A stretch of DNA of 18,455 bases from an uncultured Mollicutes bacterium. GTDB taxonomy: Bacteria > Bacillota_I > Bacilli_A > Acholeplasmatales > Anaeroplasmataceae. Position 1 is the stretch's first letter, and every line of letters begins with the position of its first letter. The stretch covers positions 1 through 18,455 of the forward strand of contig UQFG01000025.1 in NCBI GenBank assembly GCA_900540175.1. Reading direction: 5' to 3'. Below, piece by piece: positions 1 to 8,701 of this stretch. The notes below the pieces were generated by a model. That model was given only the letters and a program-made list of their open reading frames with translations. It had not been told where the DNA came from and did no database searches. The translations under genes were made by a program, and so were the position numbers.

Positions 1-18
1 ACGACGCTCTTCCGATCT
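1..18. other. Illumina adapter remnant at left contig end
   Basis: The first 18 bases match the 3' end of the common Illumina TruSeq adapter (…GCTCTTCCGATCT). The same sequence occurs in reverse complement at the right end of the window. This is not genomic sequence and should be trimmed; it creates a false terminal inverted repeat and adds six spurious in-frame codons to the first gene. Confidence 0.97.
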
Positions 19-843
19 AAGCATTATCCGGATTTTTCGATTATGGAGGATCGGCAAAAGGATCGCTATTTGCTGATGGTTTTATCGTCTTTAGAGCGTT
101 CGATTTATTCGGATTTGCTACGTTTTTCTTCTCATGTGCATCCAAGTGTTTATGAAATGACCGATGAGGGAAAAACGCTTTTGTTTTTTTCGGGTTTTGA
201 TGAAAAAACGGAAGAAGCGGTGCGGATCATTAAAATATTGCCGATAATCAAAGAAATTTTCGAGCATTCTTCGTATGAATTGACCCTTAAAAAAGAGCAT
301 TTTAAAAATTTAACAAACCTTTACAAACTTTTAGATCATAAATTCGCTTATTTTGAAATGCGAATCAGGGAAATCGAAGTGGCACCGGAAAAAGACGATG
401 TCGCTTGGATTTTACTTTCTAAGTATCATATCATTTTGGATACCAAAATGTATTTGTACGATTTGCAGCAAGATCTGTTTAAGGAAATCGATGCCAAGCG
501 GATTGTTCGCTACGGTTTGATTTACAGACGTTTTTACCCGTTTATGTATCAAAAAGGAAAGATCTTGCCTTCTTTTGATCTTTACGAAGGACCGATCGGG
601 ATGTTGTTGGCTAGGTATTACCTATCGTTTTCGGATCAATTGGATTCGAAAAAGTTTCAAAAAGAAATCGATCAAATCGATTCGTTTAATCAGAAGTACT
701 TTTGCTTTATGGTTTTGTATATTTATATTTTGAATTTGCAGTTGGAAATCCATTTGACACCTTCTTCAATTTCGCCTTATTTAGAACTGCTTCGGCAACT
801 GAAACTGTTTTTGACGGACTATAAAATCTACATCCAAAAATAA
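19..843 (+). CDS. Unrecognised protein, 5'-truncated (C-terminal 274 residues)
   Basis: The reading frame is open from the first genomic base (19) to the TAA at 841-843, giving 274 residues. An ATG at 43 is possible but has no Shine-Dalgarno sequence before it and the frame is open upstream, so the true start probably lies off the contig. I do not recognise the family. The product is rich in Tyr, Phe, Leu and Lys, mostly helical in appearance, with no clear transmembrane segment or signal peptide, and has Cys only near its C-terminus (one residue in the stretch QKYFCFMVLY). In several Bacilli recO lies before glyS, but this sequence lacks the RecO OB-fold start and zinc-binding cysteines, so I do not call it recO. 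The gene ends in its own terminator, so it is not co-transcribed with glyS. Confidence 0.7.
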   Translation, partial: KHYPDFSIMEDRQKDRYLLMVLSSLERSIYSDLLRFSSHVHPSVYEMTDEGKTLLFFSGFDEKTEEAVRIIKILPIIKEIFEHSSYELTLKKEHFKNLTNLYKLLDHKFAYFEMRIREIEVAPEKDDVAWILLSKYHIILDTKMYLYDLQQDLFKEIDAKRIVRYGLIYRRFYPFMYQKGKILPSFDLYEGPIGMLLARYYLSFSDQLDSKKFQKEIDQIDSFNQKYFCFMVLYIYILNLQLEIHLTPSSISPYLELLRQLKLFLTDYKIYIQK

Positions 844-872
844 ACTGCCTTTTAAAAAAAGGTGGTTTTTTT
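842..872 (+). terminator. Rho-independent terminator after the first gene
   Basis: Arms at 842-853 and 857-868 form a 12-bp stem (two G-U pairs) with a 3-base loop, followed by T residues at 869-872. It overlaps the stop codon of the upstream gene. Confidence 0.85.
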
Positions 873-875
873 ATG

Positions 876-904
876 AAAAAAAGAACGGTATATAGACCGT
901 TCTT
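876..904 (-). terminator. Rho-independent terminator for the minus-strand small membrane protein gene
   Basis: Perfect 9-bp inverted repeat (881-889 with 896-904, 6-base loop). Read on the minus strand it is followed by five U residues (complement of A876-880), 20 bases after the stop of the 924-1124 gene. Its presence supports that small gene being real. Confidence 0.85.
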
Positions 905-923
905 AGCACGAAATGGATGCTTG

Positions 924-1124
924 TTATCTTTTTTTAAAAAAATCGCTGATTGTATCCTTATAGGTTTGAAAAAGGACGGCTCCGGCAACAATAACAATGA
1001 TACCGGCCAAGATGACGAGGTTTTCCGTTGTAAAGCAGAAGATGGTCAGAAAAAATTGATAAACCAGGAGTGTTCCGAAAATGATCGCTATATTTTCTTT
1101 GATGAATTGAACTATTTTAGACAT
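924..1124 (-). CDS. Small two-pass membrane protein, function unknown (66 aa)
   Basis: This 66-residue protein has two hydrophobic stretches, about residues 10-31 and 36-55. They are joined by a short loop and followed by a basic C-terminal tail (YKDTISDFFKKR), which suggests a small hairpin-type inner-membrane protein. Support for a real gene: a GGTGAT Shine-Dalgarno element (complement of 1128-1133) just before the ATG, a TATAAT -10 hexamer on the minus strand at 1139-1144 (no convincing -35), and a dedicated terminator at 876-904. It is a monocistronic unit opposing both neighbours. I do not recognise the family. The overlapping plus-strand frame 873-1157 is a shadow. Confidence 0.7.
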   Translation of the reverse strand: MSKIVQFIKENIAIIFGTLLVYQFFLTIFCFTTENLVILAGIIVIVAGAVLFQTYKDTISDFFKKR

Positions 1125-1225
1125 CGTATCACCGTTTTATTATATGTTTCATTTTAATGGAAAATGATTCTTGCATAAAAACTAAAAAAAATTTGTCTAA
1201 AAAATGTTGATGCCGGCCGATTGAA

Positions 1226-1254
1226 TTGACTAATTGACTTTTTTGTGATATATT
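1226..1254 (+). promoter_or_regulatory. Sigma-A-type promoter of glyS-dnaG-rpoD-trmK
   Basis: TTGACT at 1226-1231, 17-bp spacer, TATATT at 1249-1254, with an extended -10 TG at 1246-1247. A second TTGACT occurs at 1234-1239 but is too close to this -10. The predicted leader before the glyS ATG is under 30 bases, which leaves no room for a T-box riboswitch. Confidence 0.8.
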
Positions 1255-1288
1255 TATTAAATGGAATTGAGTCGTTGGAGGGATGGAT

Positions 1289-2668
1289 ATGAAAAAGATT
1301 TCTTTGGAACAAATGGTCTCTTTTTTGAAGGAGCAGGGGTTTGTTTTTCAAGGTAGTGAGATTTACGGAGGACTGGCCAATGCCTGGGATTACGGTCCTT
1401 TGGGTGTTGAATTGATTCAAAATATCAAGAATGCCTGGTGGAACCGATTTGTAAGAAAGAACAAATGGAATGTCGGTTTGGATTCGGCGATCTTGATGAA
1501 TCGGGAAGTATGGGTGGCCAGTGGTCATATCGGTTCTTTTTCCGATCCTTTGATCGACTGTAAAAAATGCCATGCTCGCTATCGGGCCGATCAATTGGTG
1601 GAAAATCATGCCAAAGGAGCGGTTGCTGCCGACGGGATGACAAACGAACAGCTTCTTGCTTATCTTTATGAGCATCATGTTGTATGTCCTTCTTGCGGCG
1701 CTTTGGATTATACGGATATCCGCCAGTTCAACTTAATGTTTAAAACCCATCAGGGTGTTTTGGAAGACAGTAAAAGCGAAGTTTATTTAAGACCGGAAAC
1801 GGCGCAGGGAATTTTTATCAATTTTAAAAACGTTCAGCGATCCATGCGTAAAAAAATCCCGTTTGGAATCGGTCAGATCGGAAAAAGTTTCAGAAACGAA
1901 ATCACACCGGGAAATTTTATTTTCCGAACTAGAGAATTCGAGCAAATGGAATTGGAATTTTTCTGTAAACCGGGAACGGAAATTACGTGGTTCGAATACT
2001 GGCGTAACGAATGCATGCGATTTTTGACGGATTTGGGTGTTTCAAAAGAACGGTTGCGTTATCGCGATCACGAAGCCGAAGAATTATCGTTTTATTCCAA
2101 CGCAACGACGGATATCGAATTTGATTTTCCGTGGGGATTCGGTGAACTTTGGGGCATTGCGTCTCGTACGGATTACGATTTAAAAGCCCATCAGACGCAT
2201 TCCAAAGTTAATATGGAATATTTGGATCCGGAAACAAACGAACGGTATCTTCCCTATGTTGTCGAACCGTCGGTCGGTGTTGCCAGATTGTTGTTGGCTG
2301 TTTTGTTCAGCGCCTACGACGAAGAAGAAATCTCCGGGAAAGAAAGCCGGATCGTCCTTCGGTTAAACCCGGTTTTAGCGCCTTATAAAGTCGCCGTATT
2401 GCCCTTGATCAAAAAAAGACATTCGGAAAAAGCGCAGGAAGTATTAGAGCGGTTCAGCGAACAGTTCAGTACAACTTATGACGATACAGCCAACATCGGC
2501 AAACGATATCGCCGTCAAGATGCCATCGGAACGCCGTTTTGCGTTACAATCGATGATGAAACGTTGGAAAAAGGTACGGTTACCGTTCGGCATCGCGATT
2601 CGATGGCACAGACGACGCTTTCGGTCGAAGAAGCGCTTGCCTTTATCGGCGATCAACTGAACTTTTAA
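1289..2668 (+). CDS. glyS: Glycyl-tRNA synthetase, single-chain alpha2 type
   Basis: Class II synthetase that charges tRNA-Gly with glycine in the cytoplasm. With the start at 1289 it has 459 residues, normal for the homodimeric enzyme. Visible features: the N-terminal YGGLANAWDYGPLG stretch; a zinc-type insertion with CKKC (about 91-94) and CPSC (about 133-136); the LRPETAQGIF stretch at about 167; class II motif 2 (FRNEITPGNFIFRTREFEQ, about 201-219); motif 3 (PSVGVARLL); and a C-terminal HGTP anticodon-binding domain from about 365. ATG 1289 is chosen over ATG 1283 because GGAGG (1277-1281) is 7 bases from 1289 but touches 1283. First gene of a probable operon; the gap to dnaG is 23 bases. 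The archaeal/eukaryal-like single-chain form replaces the two-subunit GlyQS seen in B. subtilis. Confidence 0.96.
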   Translation: MKKISLEQMVSFLKEQGFVFQGSEIYGGLANAWDYGPLGVELIQNIKNAWWNRFVRKNKWNVGLDSAILMNREVWVASGHIGSFSDPLIDCKKCHARYRADQLVENHAKGAVAADGMTNEQLLAYLYEHHVVCPSCGALDYTDIRQFNLMFKTHQGVLEDSKSEVYLRPETAQGIFINFKNVQRSMRKKIPFGIGQIGKSFRNEITPGNFIFRTREFEQMELEFFCKPGTEITWFEYWRNECMRFLTDLGVSKERLRYRDHEAEELSFYSNATTDIEFDFPWGFGELWGIASRTDYDLKAHQTHSKVNMEYLDPETNERYLPYVVEPSVGVARLLLAVLFSAYDEEEISGKESRIVLRLNPVLAPYKVAVLPLIKKRHSEKAQEVLERFSEQFSTTYDDTANIGKRYRRQDAIGTPFCVTIDDETLEKGTVTVRHRDSMAQTTLSVEEALAFIGDQLNF

Positions 2669-2691
2669 GACCATATATAAGGAGGGATTCC

Positions 2692-4509
2692 ATGCCGACC
2701 CAAGAGGAAATTAATAGAGTCATCGAGAGTACGGATATGGTGGAATTGGTCTCTCCGTATGTAAAATTAACGAAACAGGGAAAAAACTATAAAGGACTCT
2801 GTCCGTTTCATAACGAAGATACGCCGTCTTTTGTCGTTTCTCAGGAAAAACATCTGGCCCATTGTTTCGGATGCGGTCACGGCGGTAATCCGATTACGTT
2901 TTTGATGGAGATCAAGCAAATCGGATTTAATGAGGCTTTGCTTGAGTTGGCTCAAAAAGCGGGCATCTCTTTAACGGGATTGAAACGGCAGGCGAAAAAG
3001 CAGGATTATAAAAAATTTTATGATATGTTTGATGTTGCGACCAAATATTATCAAAAAAATCTGACGACGACCAAATCCGGTCAACAAGCGTTGCAATATT
3101 TGTATAAAAGAGGGTTGACCGATGAAACAATAAAAATGTTTCAGATCGGTTTGGCTCCGCAAAAAAAAGATTCTCTTTATCGCGTATTAAAAGAAGCAAA
3201 CTATTTGGAATTGGATATGATGGATTTAGGATTGATTGCTTCGGATGAACAAGGCTATCACGATCTGTTTTTAAGGCGGATCATGTTTCCGATTCAAGAT
3301 GAACAAGGTAATTTGATTGCTTTCAGTGGTCGGATTCTCAACCAAACCGATCCTAGTCAGCCGAAATATATCAATACCAAAGAAACCTTTTTATATCGTA
3401 AAGGAACTGTTCTTTATCATCTTTATTTGGCGAAAATGGATATTTTAAAGAAAAAACGCGTCATTTTACATGAAGGCCAAATGGATGTGATTGCCTCGGT
3501 TATAGCCGGTTTTAATGAGGCTGTCTGTGCGATGGGAACGGCTCTTTCGGTCGAACAGGCCGGTATTTTGAGAAAATATACCAATCAAGCCGTTATTTGC
3601 TATGATGGGGATAAAGCGGGTATTGCCGCTTCTTTAAAAGCGATCGCGGTTTTCAAGCAAGTTGGGATGACGGTTCATTTGGTTTTACTTCCCGATGGGA
3701 TGGATCCGGATGAATACATTCGCAAATACGGAAAAGAAGCCTATGTCGCTTATTTTGAAAATCATCTTTTGGATGAATACCAGTACCGGTTTGAAACGAC
3801 GTTTATCAATAAAAATTTAGAAGACGGATCGGTACTCGAAGCGTGCAAACAAGCGATTTTCGAAATGGTACAGACTTTGAGTCAAACCGCAAGGGAACGC
3901 TATTTGATCCGTTTATCGGAAAAATTAAAAGTTTCCGTAGACTCGATTTCTTCCGATTACAATCAATATTGTAGACGATTTGCTCCCAAGCAATTTGTCG
4001 AAGATTGGAAAGAGTCCAATTCATATGAATTTTCTGTTCATCCCCTTACTTATCAGCCGCCGTTGAAACGAAATTATGAATTACGACTGTTGATGTACGC
4101 CAAATCCAGTAAAGAAATCGCTCTTAAAATCGACCGGGAAATTGCCCCTTCGTTATCGGCTTTTGATCCGATTTACCAGCGAATTTGGACGGCATTGATC
4201 GATGATTATTATTGTCGGTATTCCGTTTTTGACGAAAGTCTGTTTTTAAATTGTTTGGATGACGAACAAAAAAGTACGTACGAAGAAAAAATGCGAACGT
4301 TGAGTCAAAGCATGGAGATCTATAATGAGCGGGATTTAAGGGATTGTATGGATAAGCTCAAAGAACAGGCCCTAACGGAAAAAAATAAAGAGTACAACAA
4401 ACAAATCGCAGATTCGTTGGATGAGGCATACATCCGCAAAAAAATCGGCGAAAAGTTTGCCAATGTGCGATTGAAAGATTTAGAAAAGATAAAAAAGAGG
4501 AGGAATTAA
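2692..4509 (+). CDS. dnaG: DNA primase
   Basis: Synthesises RNA primers at the replication fork together with the DnaB-type helicase. The 605 residues match a typical DnaG in length and order. The N-terminal CHC2 zinc-binding domain has C37, H40, C58 and C61 (CPFH…CFGCG). The catalytic core follows, with a TOPRIM motif at about 258-310: E261 in HEGQMDVI and the YDGDKAG motif with D305 and D307. The usual EGYMD motif has Gln in place of Tyr, a mild variant. A helical C-terminal region (about 430-605) corresponds to the helicase-binding part. A strong GGAGGG Shine-Dalgarno element precedes the ATG. The stop lies one base before rpoD, the classic dnaG-rpoD pairing that links replication and transcription functions in one operon. 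Confidence 0.97.
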   Translation: MPTQEEINRVIESTDMVELVSPYVKLTKQGKNYKGLCPFHNEDTPSFVVSQEKHLAHCFGCGHGGNPITFLMEIKQIGFNEALLELAQKAGISLTGLKRQAKKQDYKKFYDMFDVATKYYQKNLTTTKSGQQALQYLYKRGLTDETIKMFQIGLAPQKKDSLYRVLKEANYLELDMMDLGLIASDEQGYHDLFLRRIMFPIQDEQGNLIAFSGRILNQTDPSQPKYINTKETFLYRKGTVLYHLYLAKMDILKKKRVILHEGQMDVIASVIAGFNEAVCAMGTALSVEQAGILRKYTNQAVICYDGDKAGIAASLKAIAVFKQVGMTVHLVLLPDGMDPDEYIRKYGKEAYVAYFENHLLDEYQYRFETTFINKNLEDGSVLEACKQAIFEMVQTLSQTARERYLIRLSEKLKVSVDSISSDYNQYCRRFAPKQFVEDWKESNSYEFSVHPLTYQPPLKRNYELRLLMYAKSSKEIALKIDREIAPSLSAFDPIYQRIWTALIDDYYCRYSVFDESLFLNCLDDEQKSTYEEKMRTLSQSMEIYNERDLRDCMDKLKEQALTEKNKEYNKQIADSLDEAYIRKKIGEKFANVRLKDLEKIKKRRN

Positions 4510-4510
4510 T

Positions 4511-5695
4511 ATGGAATTTGAAACGGTATTAAAAGAATTAGTCGAACAAGGAAAACAAAATGGTTTCGTTTCATCCAAAGATATCTTGAAGTATTATACA
4601 GAGGATTCCGAAGAATACGATGCGATCGAAAAAGAACTGATCAAACAGGAGATCGACATTGTTGTCGATGATTCCATTCCGGAGGATTTAAGTACAAAAG
4701 AACCGTTGATCGAAGAAATGGAAGAAATCGATGTATCGACGTTTGACCAGTTGCCGGCATCGGTTAAAGTCGATGATCCCGTTCGTATGTATTTAAAAGA
4801 TATCGGTAAAATTCCTCTTTTGACATTAGAAGAAGAAACGGAATTGGCAAGACAGGTTGTAGAAGGCCGCGATGCCAAAAAACGATTGGAAGAAATCGAA
4901 TCCAACGATCAAAATACGGTTTCGGCCGAAGAATACGAACACTTGTTGGATATTGCCGAAGCCTCCGATGAAGCAAAGGACAAATTGGTCAACGCCAATT
5001 TACGATTGGTGGTTTCCATTGCAAAACGGTATTTGGGACGTGGACTTCAATTTTTGGATTTGATTCAAGAAGGAAATATGGGCTTGATTAAGGCGGTCGA
5101 TAAATTCGATCATCAAAAAGGATTTAAGTTTTCGACTTACGCCACTTGGTGGATTCGTCAGGCCATTACTAGAGCGGTTGCCGATCAGGCACGAACGATC
5201 CGGATTCCGGTTCATATGGTGGAAACGATCAATAAATTGGTTCGGATTCAACGACAATTGGTCCAGGAACTTTCCCGTGAACCGACTCCGCAGGAGGTAG
5301 CGGAGCGAATGGATATTTCCGTTGAAAAAGTTCAGCAAATTCAAAAAATCGCGCAAGAACCGATTTCACTGGAATCGCCGGTCGGGGAAGAAGAAGATTC
5401 CAATTTAGGGGATTTTATTTCCGATCCGCATGCACTGGATCCTTATGAGTACACGGCCAAAATGAAACTTCGGGAAGAATTGGATTCCGTTTTGGGAACT
5501 CTGACTCCGCGTGAGGCTCGTGTTTTACGGTTGCGGTTCGGTTTGATCGACGGTCGCCAGCGTACGTTAGAAGAAGTCGGCAAAGAGTTCAATGTTACGC
5601 GGGAACGCATCCGCCAAATCGAGGCCAAAGCGCTGCGGAAATTAAAACATCCGTCTAGAAGTCGCAAATTGAAAGATTTCATGACGAAAAAGTAA
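4511..5695 (+). CDS. rpoD: Housekeeping RNA polymerase sigma factor (sigma-70/SigA)
   Basis: Primary sigma factor that directs RNA polymerase to TTGACA/TATAAT promoters, the type seen throughout this window. At 394 residues it is close to B. subtilis SigA in length. Regions in order: 1.1 (about 1-75); 1.2 (about 88-120, [17 protein letters not shown]); 2 (about 160-232, with the promoter-melting and -10 recognition stretch [20 protein letters not shown]); 3 (about 236-310); and 4 (about 325-390, helix-turn-helix [20 protein letters not shown]). GAGGAGG overlapping the end of dnaG serves as its ribosome binding site. The one-base gap to each neighbour suggests translational coupling. Confidence 0.97.
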   Translation: MEFETVLKELVEQGKQNGFVSSKDILKYYTEDSEEYDAIEKELIKQEIDIVVDDSIPEDLSTKEPLIEEMEEIDVSTFDQLPASVKVDDPVRMYLKDIGKIPLLTLEEETELARQVVEGRDAKKRLEEIESNDQNTVSAEEYEHLLDIAEASDEAKDKLVNANLRLVVSIAKRYLGRGLQFLDLIQEGNMGLIKAVDKFDHQKGFKFSTYATWWIRQAITRAVADQARTIRIPVHMVETINKLVRIQRQLVQELSREPTPQEVAERMDISVEKVQQIQKIAQEPISLESPVGEEEDSNLGDFISDPHALDPYEYTAKMKLREELDSVLGTLTPREARVLRLRFGLIDGRQRTLEEVGKEFNVTRERIRQIEAKALRKLKHPSRSRKLKDFMTKK

Positions 5696-5696
5696 A

Positions 5697-7106
5697 ATGG
5701 ATCGAATTGAATTGTTGGCATCTCTTGCCGAAGGAACACATACCCTTGCCGATATCGGCTGCGACCATGCTTATACATTGATTACGGCGATTCGAAAATA
5801 CGGTGTTAAACGCGGTCTTGCGATCGAAGTGGCACCCGGACCGTTTGAAAATGCCCGAAAAAACATCGAACAATTCGGTTTACAAGATCGAATCAAGTTA
5901 CTGCTTTCCGATGGTTTTAAACAGATTCAAACACCTTTTGATACGGCATTGATTGCCGGAATGGGCGGGTATCTTATTCGGGATATTCTGATAAAAGGGA
6001 TCGAAAAAATCAAAGGAAAAAAACTGATTTTAAGTGCCAACAGTGATGTTCATGTGGTGCGAAAAGTTCTGATGGAACAAGGGTTTACGATCGTTGATGA
6101 AGTGGCTTTTTACGATCAGGGAAAGTATTATGAAATCCTAGTTGCCGTATTTGGTTCGTCCAAAATGGATGAATACGATCTGAAATTCGGACCGGTTTTA
6201 AGAAGAAAGCGTCCGATTTCTTTCGTAACCTATTATACGGCTCATCAAAACAAGTTGCTTCAAGTGCTTCCGTCCATTCAAAATACAGCAAAGAAGGAGG
6301 AAATGGAAAAAGAAATTGCTTTGTGGCAATCTTTATCCAATCATCCGAATATGGAAAAATATTATATTTTAAACACCCCGAATTACTACAGAACTTATTA
6401 TTTAGACGATCAGATGCGTCCGACAATCATCGTTGCGCCGGGAGGTGGTTATCGCTATACTTCGGAAAGAGAATCCGAACCAGTTGTCGATGTCTTTCAT
6501 GCTCTTGGGTATCATGTGATTGTCGTCAATTACCGTGAAACACCGCAGGATGCTTATCCCAAACCGCAACAATATTTGGCAGAAGCCGTGAAACAGGTGT
6601 TTGGCGATCAACGCAGTTCTTGTTTGATCGGGATGGGTTTTTCGGCCGGCGGTCATTGTTTTTTGGAAACGATTCTGCATGCCGAAGCGTACGATCTTCC
6701 GCCGATATCCTTGTTGATACTGGGGTATCCGGTGATTACAACGGAAGAAAAATACCGACATTCTGGTTCTTTTTCCAATCTGCTTTTGGACCGACAAACG
6801 GATCCAACAGTATTGAGGCGATTGTCTCTTGAAAAAGAAGTAACTAAAAACAATGCACCGAAGTTGTTTTTATGGGGAACTTTTACCGACGAATCCGTTC
6901 CGGTTATGAATTCGCTTATGTTATTGGAAGCGTATCATCATGTCGGGGCTTCCGTCGAATACCACTGTTTCCCGGAAGGCTGTCACGGACTTTCGGTAGC
7001 CAATGCGGCTTCCGGCAACGGAGATTTAAAGAAAATAAATCCGTATGTTGCGCGCTGGGCATACTGGGCTGATCAGTGGATAAAAAAACAGTTGGAGGAA
7101 AAATAA
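5697..7106 (+). CDS. trmK: Fusion: TrmK-type tRNA (adenine-22 N1) methyltransferase plus alpha/beta-hydrolase
   Basis: Residues 1 to about 215 match TrmK/YqfN, which methylates N1 of A22 in tRNA using SAM. Seen: the SAM-binding ADIGCDHAY motif (18-26), AGMGG (87-91), the conserved DEV…GKYYE(I/V)LVA stretch (134-150), and a helical region ending near 212. TrmK normally stops here (B. subtilis about 238 aa). This protein continues without a break into about 250 residues of a BD-FAE/acetyl-esterase-like alpha/beta-hydrolase: oxyanion-hole APGGGY (247-252), nucleophile elbow GFSAGG with S316, acid D398 in TFTDES, and H430 in EGCHG. The triad looks complete, so the domain is probably active. M203 follows AAGGAGG by only 2 bases, too close for efficient initiation, so a separate esterase is unlikely but possible. 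No clear Shine-Dalgarno precedes 5697; translation may be coupled to rpoD, which ends one base upstream. The usual trmK partner, a Nif3-like gene, is absent here. Confidence 0.88.
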   Translation: MDRIELLASLAEGTHTLADIGCDHAYTLITAIRKYGVKRGLAIEVAPGPFENARKNIEQFGLQDRIKLLLSDGFKQIQTPFDTALIAGMGGYLIRDILIKGIEKIKGKKLILSANSDVHVVRKVLMEQGFTIVDEVAFYDQGKYYEILVAVFGSSKMDEYDLKFGPVLRRKRPISFVTYYTAHQNKLLQVLPSIQNTAKKEEMEKEIALWQSLSNHPNMEKYYILNTPNYYRTYYLDDQMRPTIIVAPGGGYRYTSERESEPVVDVFHALGYHVIVVNYRETPQDAYPKPQQYLAEAVKQVFGDQRSSCLIGMGFSAGGHCFLETILHAEAYDLPPISLLILGYPVITTEEKYRHSGSFSNLLLDRQTDPTVLRRLSLEKEVTKNNAPKLFLWGTFTDESVPVMNSLMLLEAYHHVGASVEYHCFPEGCHGLSVANAASGNGDLKKINPYVARWAYWADQWIKKQLEEK

Positions 7107-7175
7107 GAAGCCGGATTGTGAATAAATCTTCTTTATGAAAACCGAAAAAACGCAAATGCTATAGATTTTTCAATA

Positions 7176-7217
7176 AAAAAAGGTAAGTTTCCCCTCAAAA
7201 AGGAACTTACCTTTTTT
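7176..7217. terminator. Bidirectional terminator between convergent trmK fusion and aminopeptidase genes
   Basis: Arms 7176-7189 and 7204-7217 form a perfect 14-bp stem flanked by A6/T6 runs, so it can act as an intrinsic terminator in both directions. It lies 69 bases after the plus-strand stop and 6 bases after the minus-strand stop. Confidence 0.9.
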
Positions 7218-7223
7218 ATATGT

Positions 7224-8591
7224 TCAGGCTTTGGTCAAGAAAGTTTTGTATGCAACATAAGCCTCGTAAACATCGGCTTTGGAAACAATTTCCATCGGTG
7301 AATGCATGGATAGAACCGGAACACCGGCATCGATGACATTCATATTGTATTTGGCAAGCAGATAAGCAATCGTACCGCCGCCGCCTTGGTCTACTTTTCC
7401 CAGTTCGGCTGTTTGGAAATGAACGCCGTCTTCATCCATGATTTTTCTTAATTTGGCGATGAATTCCGGTTGCGCATCGTTGCAACCGCCTTTTCCGCGG
7501 GAACCGGTATATTTATTGAAGCAAATTCCGTTTCCGAGAAAACTGGTATTTTTCTTTTCCATGACCGACGGATAAAGCGGATCCATGGCTGCCGATACAT
7601 CGCTTGAAAGCATTTCGGAGTTGGCAAGGGCATGGCGTAATTTTAAATCGTTGTAGTCGGTTGTCAAGGCAATCAATTCGGCAATGGTGTTTTCAAACCA
7701 CACCGAATCGGCACCGGTTGCGCCGACGGAACCGATTTCTTCCTTGTCGACCAAAACGGCACAAGTTGTTTTTTTGCCTTTGGGGGTATCCAGTACGGCT
7801 TTTAAAGAAGTAAATGCGCAAACTCGGTCGTCATGACCGTAACCGGCAATCATGGAACGATCCAAACCGAAATCTCTGGCCGGTCCGGATGGAACGATTT
7901 CCAATTCGGCCGATAAAAAATCTTCTTCTTCGATATCGTATAATTTTTTCAACAACGTCAGAATGGTTTTTTTGCAAGCGTCTTTTTCTTCGTTTTGAGT
8001 CGGAAGCGATCCGATCAATAAATCTAAGTTTTCTCCTTCGATGACTTTATTGGCTGTTTTTTGCATTTTTTCTTGGGCCAAATGCGGCAGAAGATCGGTA
8101 ATGCCAAGTACCGGGTCATTTGGATGTTCGCCGATGGAAATTTCCACTTTCGTGCCGTCTTTCTTTACGACGACGCCGACTAAAGAAAGCGGGGTCGTTA
8201 CCCACTGATATTTGATGATTCCACCGTAGTAATGCGTATCCAAATAAACCAAATCATCGCTTTCGTAAAGCGGATTTTGTTTTAAGTCCAAACGCGGTGA
8301 GTCGATGTGCGCCCCCAGAATCAAAAGTCCGTTTTCAAGCGGTTCGTCGCCGATGACAAAAGTGGCAATATTTTTTTCTTTGTTCAGAACGTAAACTTTA
8401 TCACCGGGATGTAGGTGATTGAATTCGGTGATGTTTCTAAATCCGCTTTGTTCGGCTAACAAAATCGCTTCTTTGACGCATAAGCGTTCTGTTTTTCCTT
8501 TTGAAAGAAAAACTTTGTATTCCTCATTGAAATCCATGAGGTCTTTCATTTTGTCATTATCGTATTTTTTCCATACGTTTTGCTGATACAT
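7224..8591 (-). CDS. M18-family zinc aminopeptidase
   Basis: Cytoplasmic dinuclear-zinc exopeptidase that removes N-terminal residues, often acidic or hydrophobic, from peptides. The 455 residues fit the Clostridium/Thermotoga 'aminopeptidase 1' branch of M18. Metal and catalytic motifs are present: GAHIDSPRLD (H95, D97), GHDDR (D254/D255), DKEEIGSVG (E284/E285), DVSAAMDP (D331 and nearby), and the C-terminal SMHSPMEIVSKAD with H430. The complement of GGAGGG at 8598-8603 provides the ribosome binding site for the ATG at 8591. It is a single-gene unit with its own promoter, convergent to trmK and divergent from spmA. No signal peptide is seen. The exact substrate cannot be read from the sequence. 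Confidence 0.92.
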   Translation of the reverse strand: MYQQNVWKKYDNDKMKDLMDFNEEYKVFLSKGKTERLCVKEAILLAEQSGFRNITEFNHLHPGDKVYVLNKEKNIATFVIGDEPLENGLLILGAHIDSPRLDLKQNPLYESDDLVYLDTHYYGGIIKYQWVTTPLSLVGVVVKKDGTKVEISIGEHPNDPVLGITDLLPHLAQEKMQKTANKVIEGENLDLLIGSLPTQNEEKDACKKTILTLLKKLYDIEEEDFLSAELEIVPSGPARDFGLDRSMIAGYGHDDRVCAFTSLKAVLDTPKGKKTTCAVLVDKEEIGSVGATGADSVWFENTIAELIALTTDYNDLKLRHALANSEMLSSDVSAAMDPLYPSVMEKKNTSFLGNGICFNKYTGSRGKGGCNDAQPEFIAKLRKIMDEDGVHFQTAELGKVDQGGGGTIAYLLAKYNMNVIDAGVPVLSMHSPMEIVSKADVYEAYVAYKTFLTKA

Positions 8592-8617
8592 TTTTTATCC
8601 CTCCAGTTCTTTTTTCT

Positions 8618-8645
8618 ATTGTATCATAAGTTCTTTGTTTTTCAA
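8618..8645 (-). promoter_or_regulatory. Promoter of the M18 aminopeptidase gene
   Basis: On the minus strand: TTGAAA (complement of 8640-8645), 16-bp spacer, TACAAT (complement of 8618-8623), with an extended TG just before the -10. It lies in the 110-base gap shared with spmA. I could not find an equally clear sigma-A promoter for spmA in this gap. Confidence 0.75.
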
Positions 8646-8701
8646 AGAAACATCATAAAAAAAACAATCTTTTCATAGGCTTATCCTAGGGGGATGTCGT
8701 G

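Noticed and set aside
873..1157. Plus-strand open frame of 94 residues
   Set aside because: It is antisense to the better-supported 924-1124 minus gene, has no ribosome site (its ATG touches a terminator), and its composition is not protein-like.
1255..1288. T-box riboswitch expected before a glycyl-tRNA synthetase gene
   Set aside because: The promoter lies under 40 bases upstream of the start codon, leaving no room; no T-box motif was seen in 844-1288.
5000..5778. Minus-strand frames inside rpoD
   Set aside because: Shadows of a strongly conserved sigma factor gene; no start signals.
6294..6305. AAGGAGG before in-frame ATG 6303 as a separate start for the hydrolase domain
   Set aside because: Spacing is only 2 bases and the motif also encodes a Lys-Glu-Glu stretch within the TrmK C-terminal helix; treated as coincidence.
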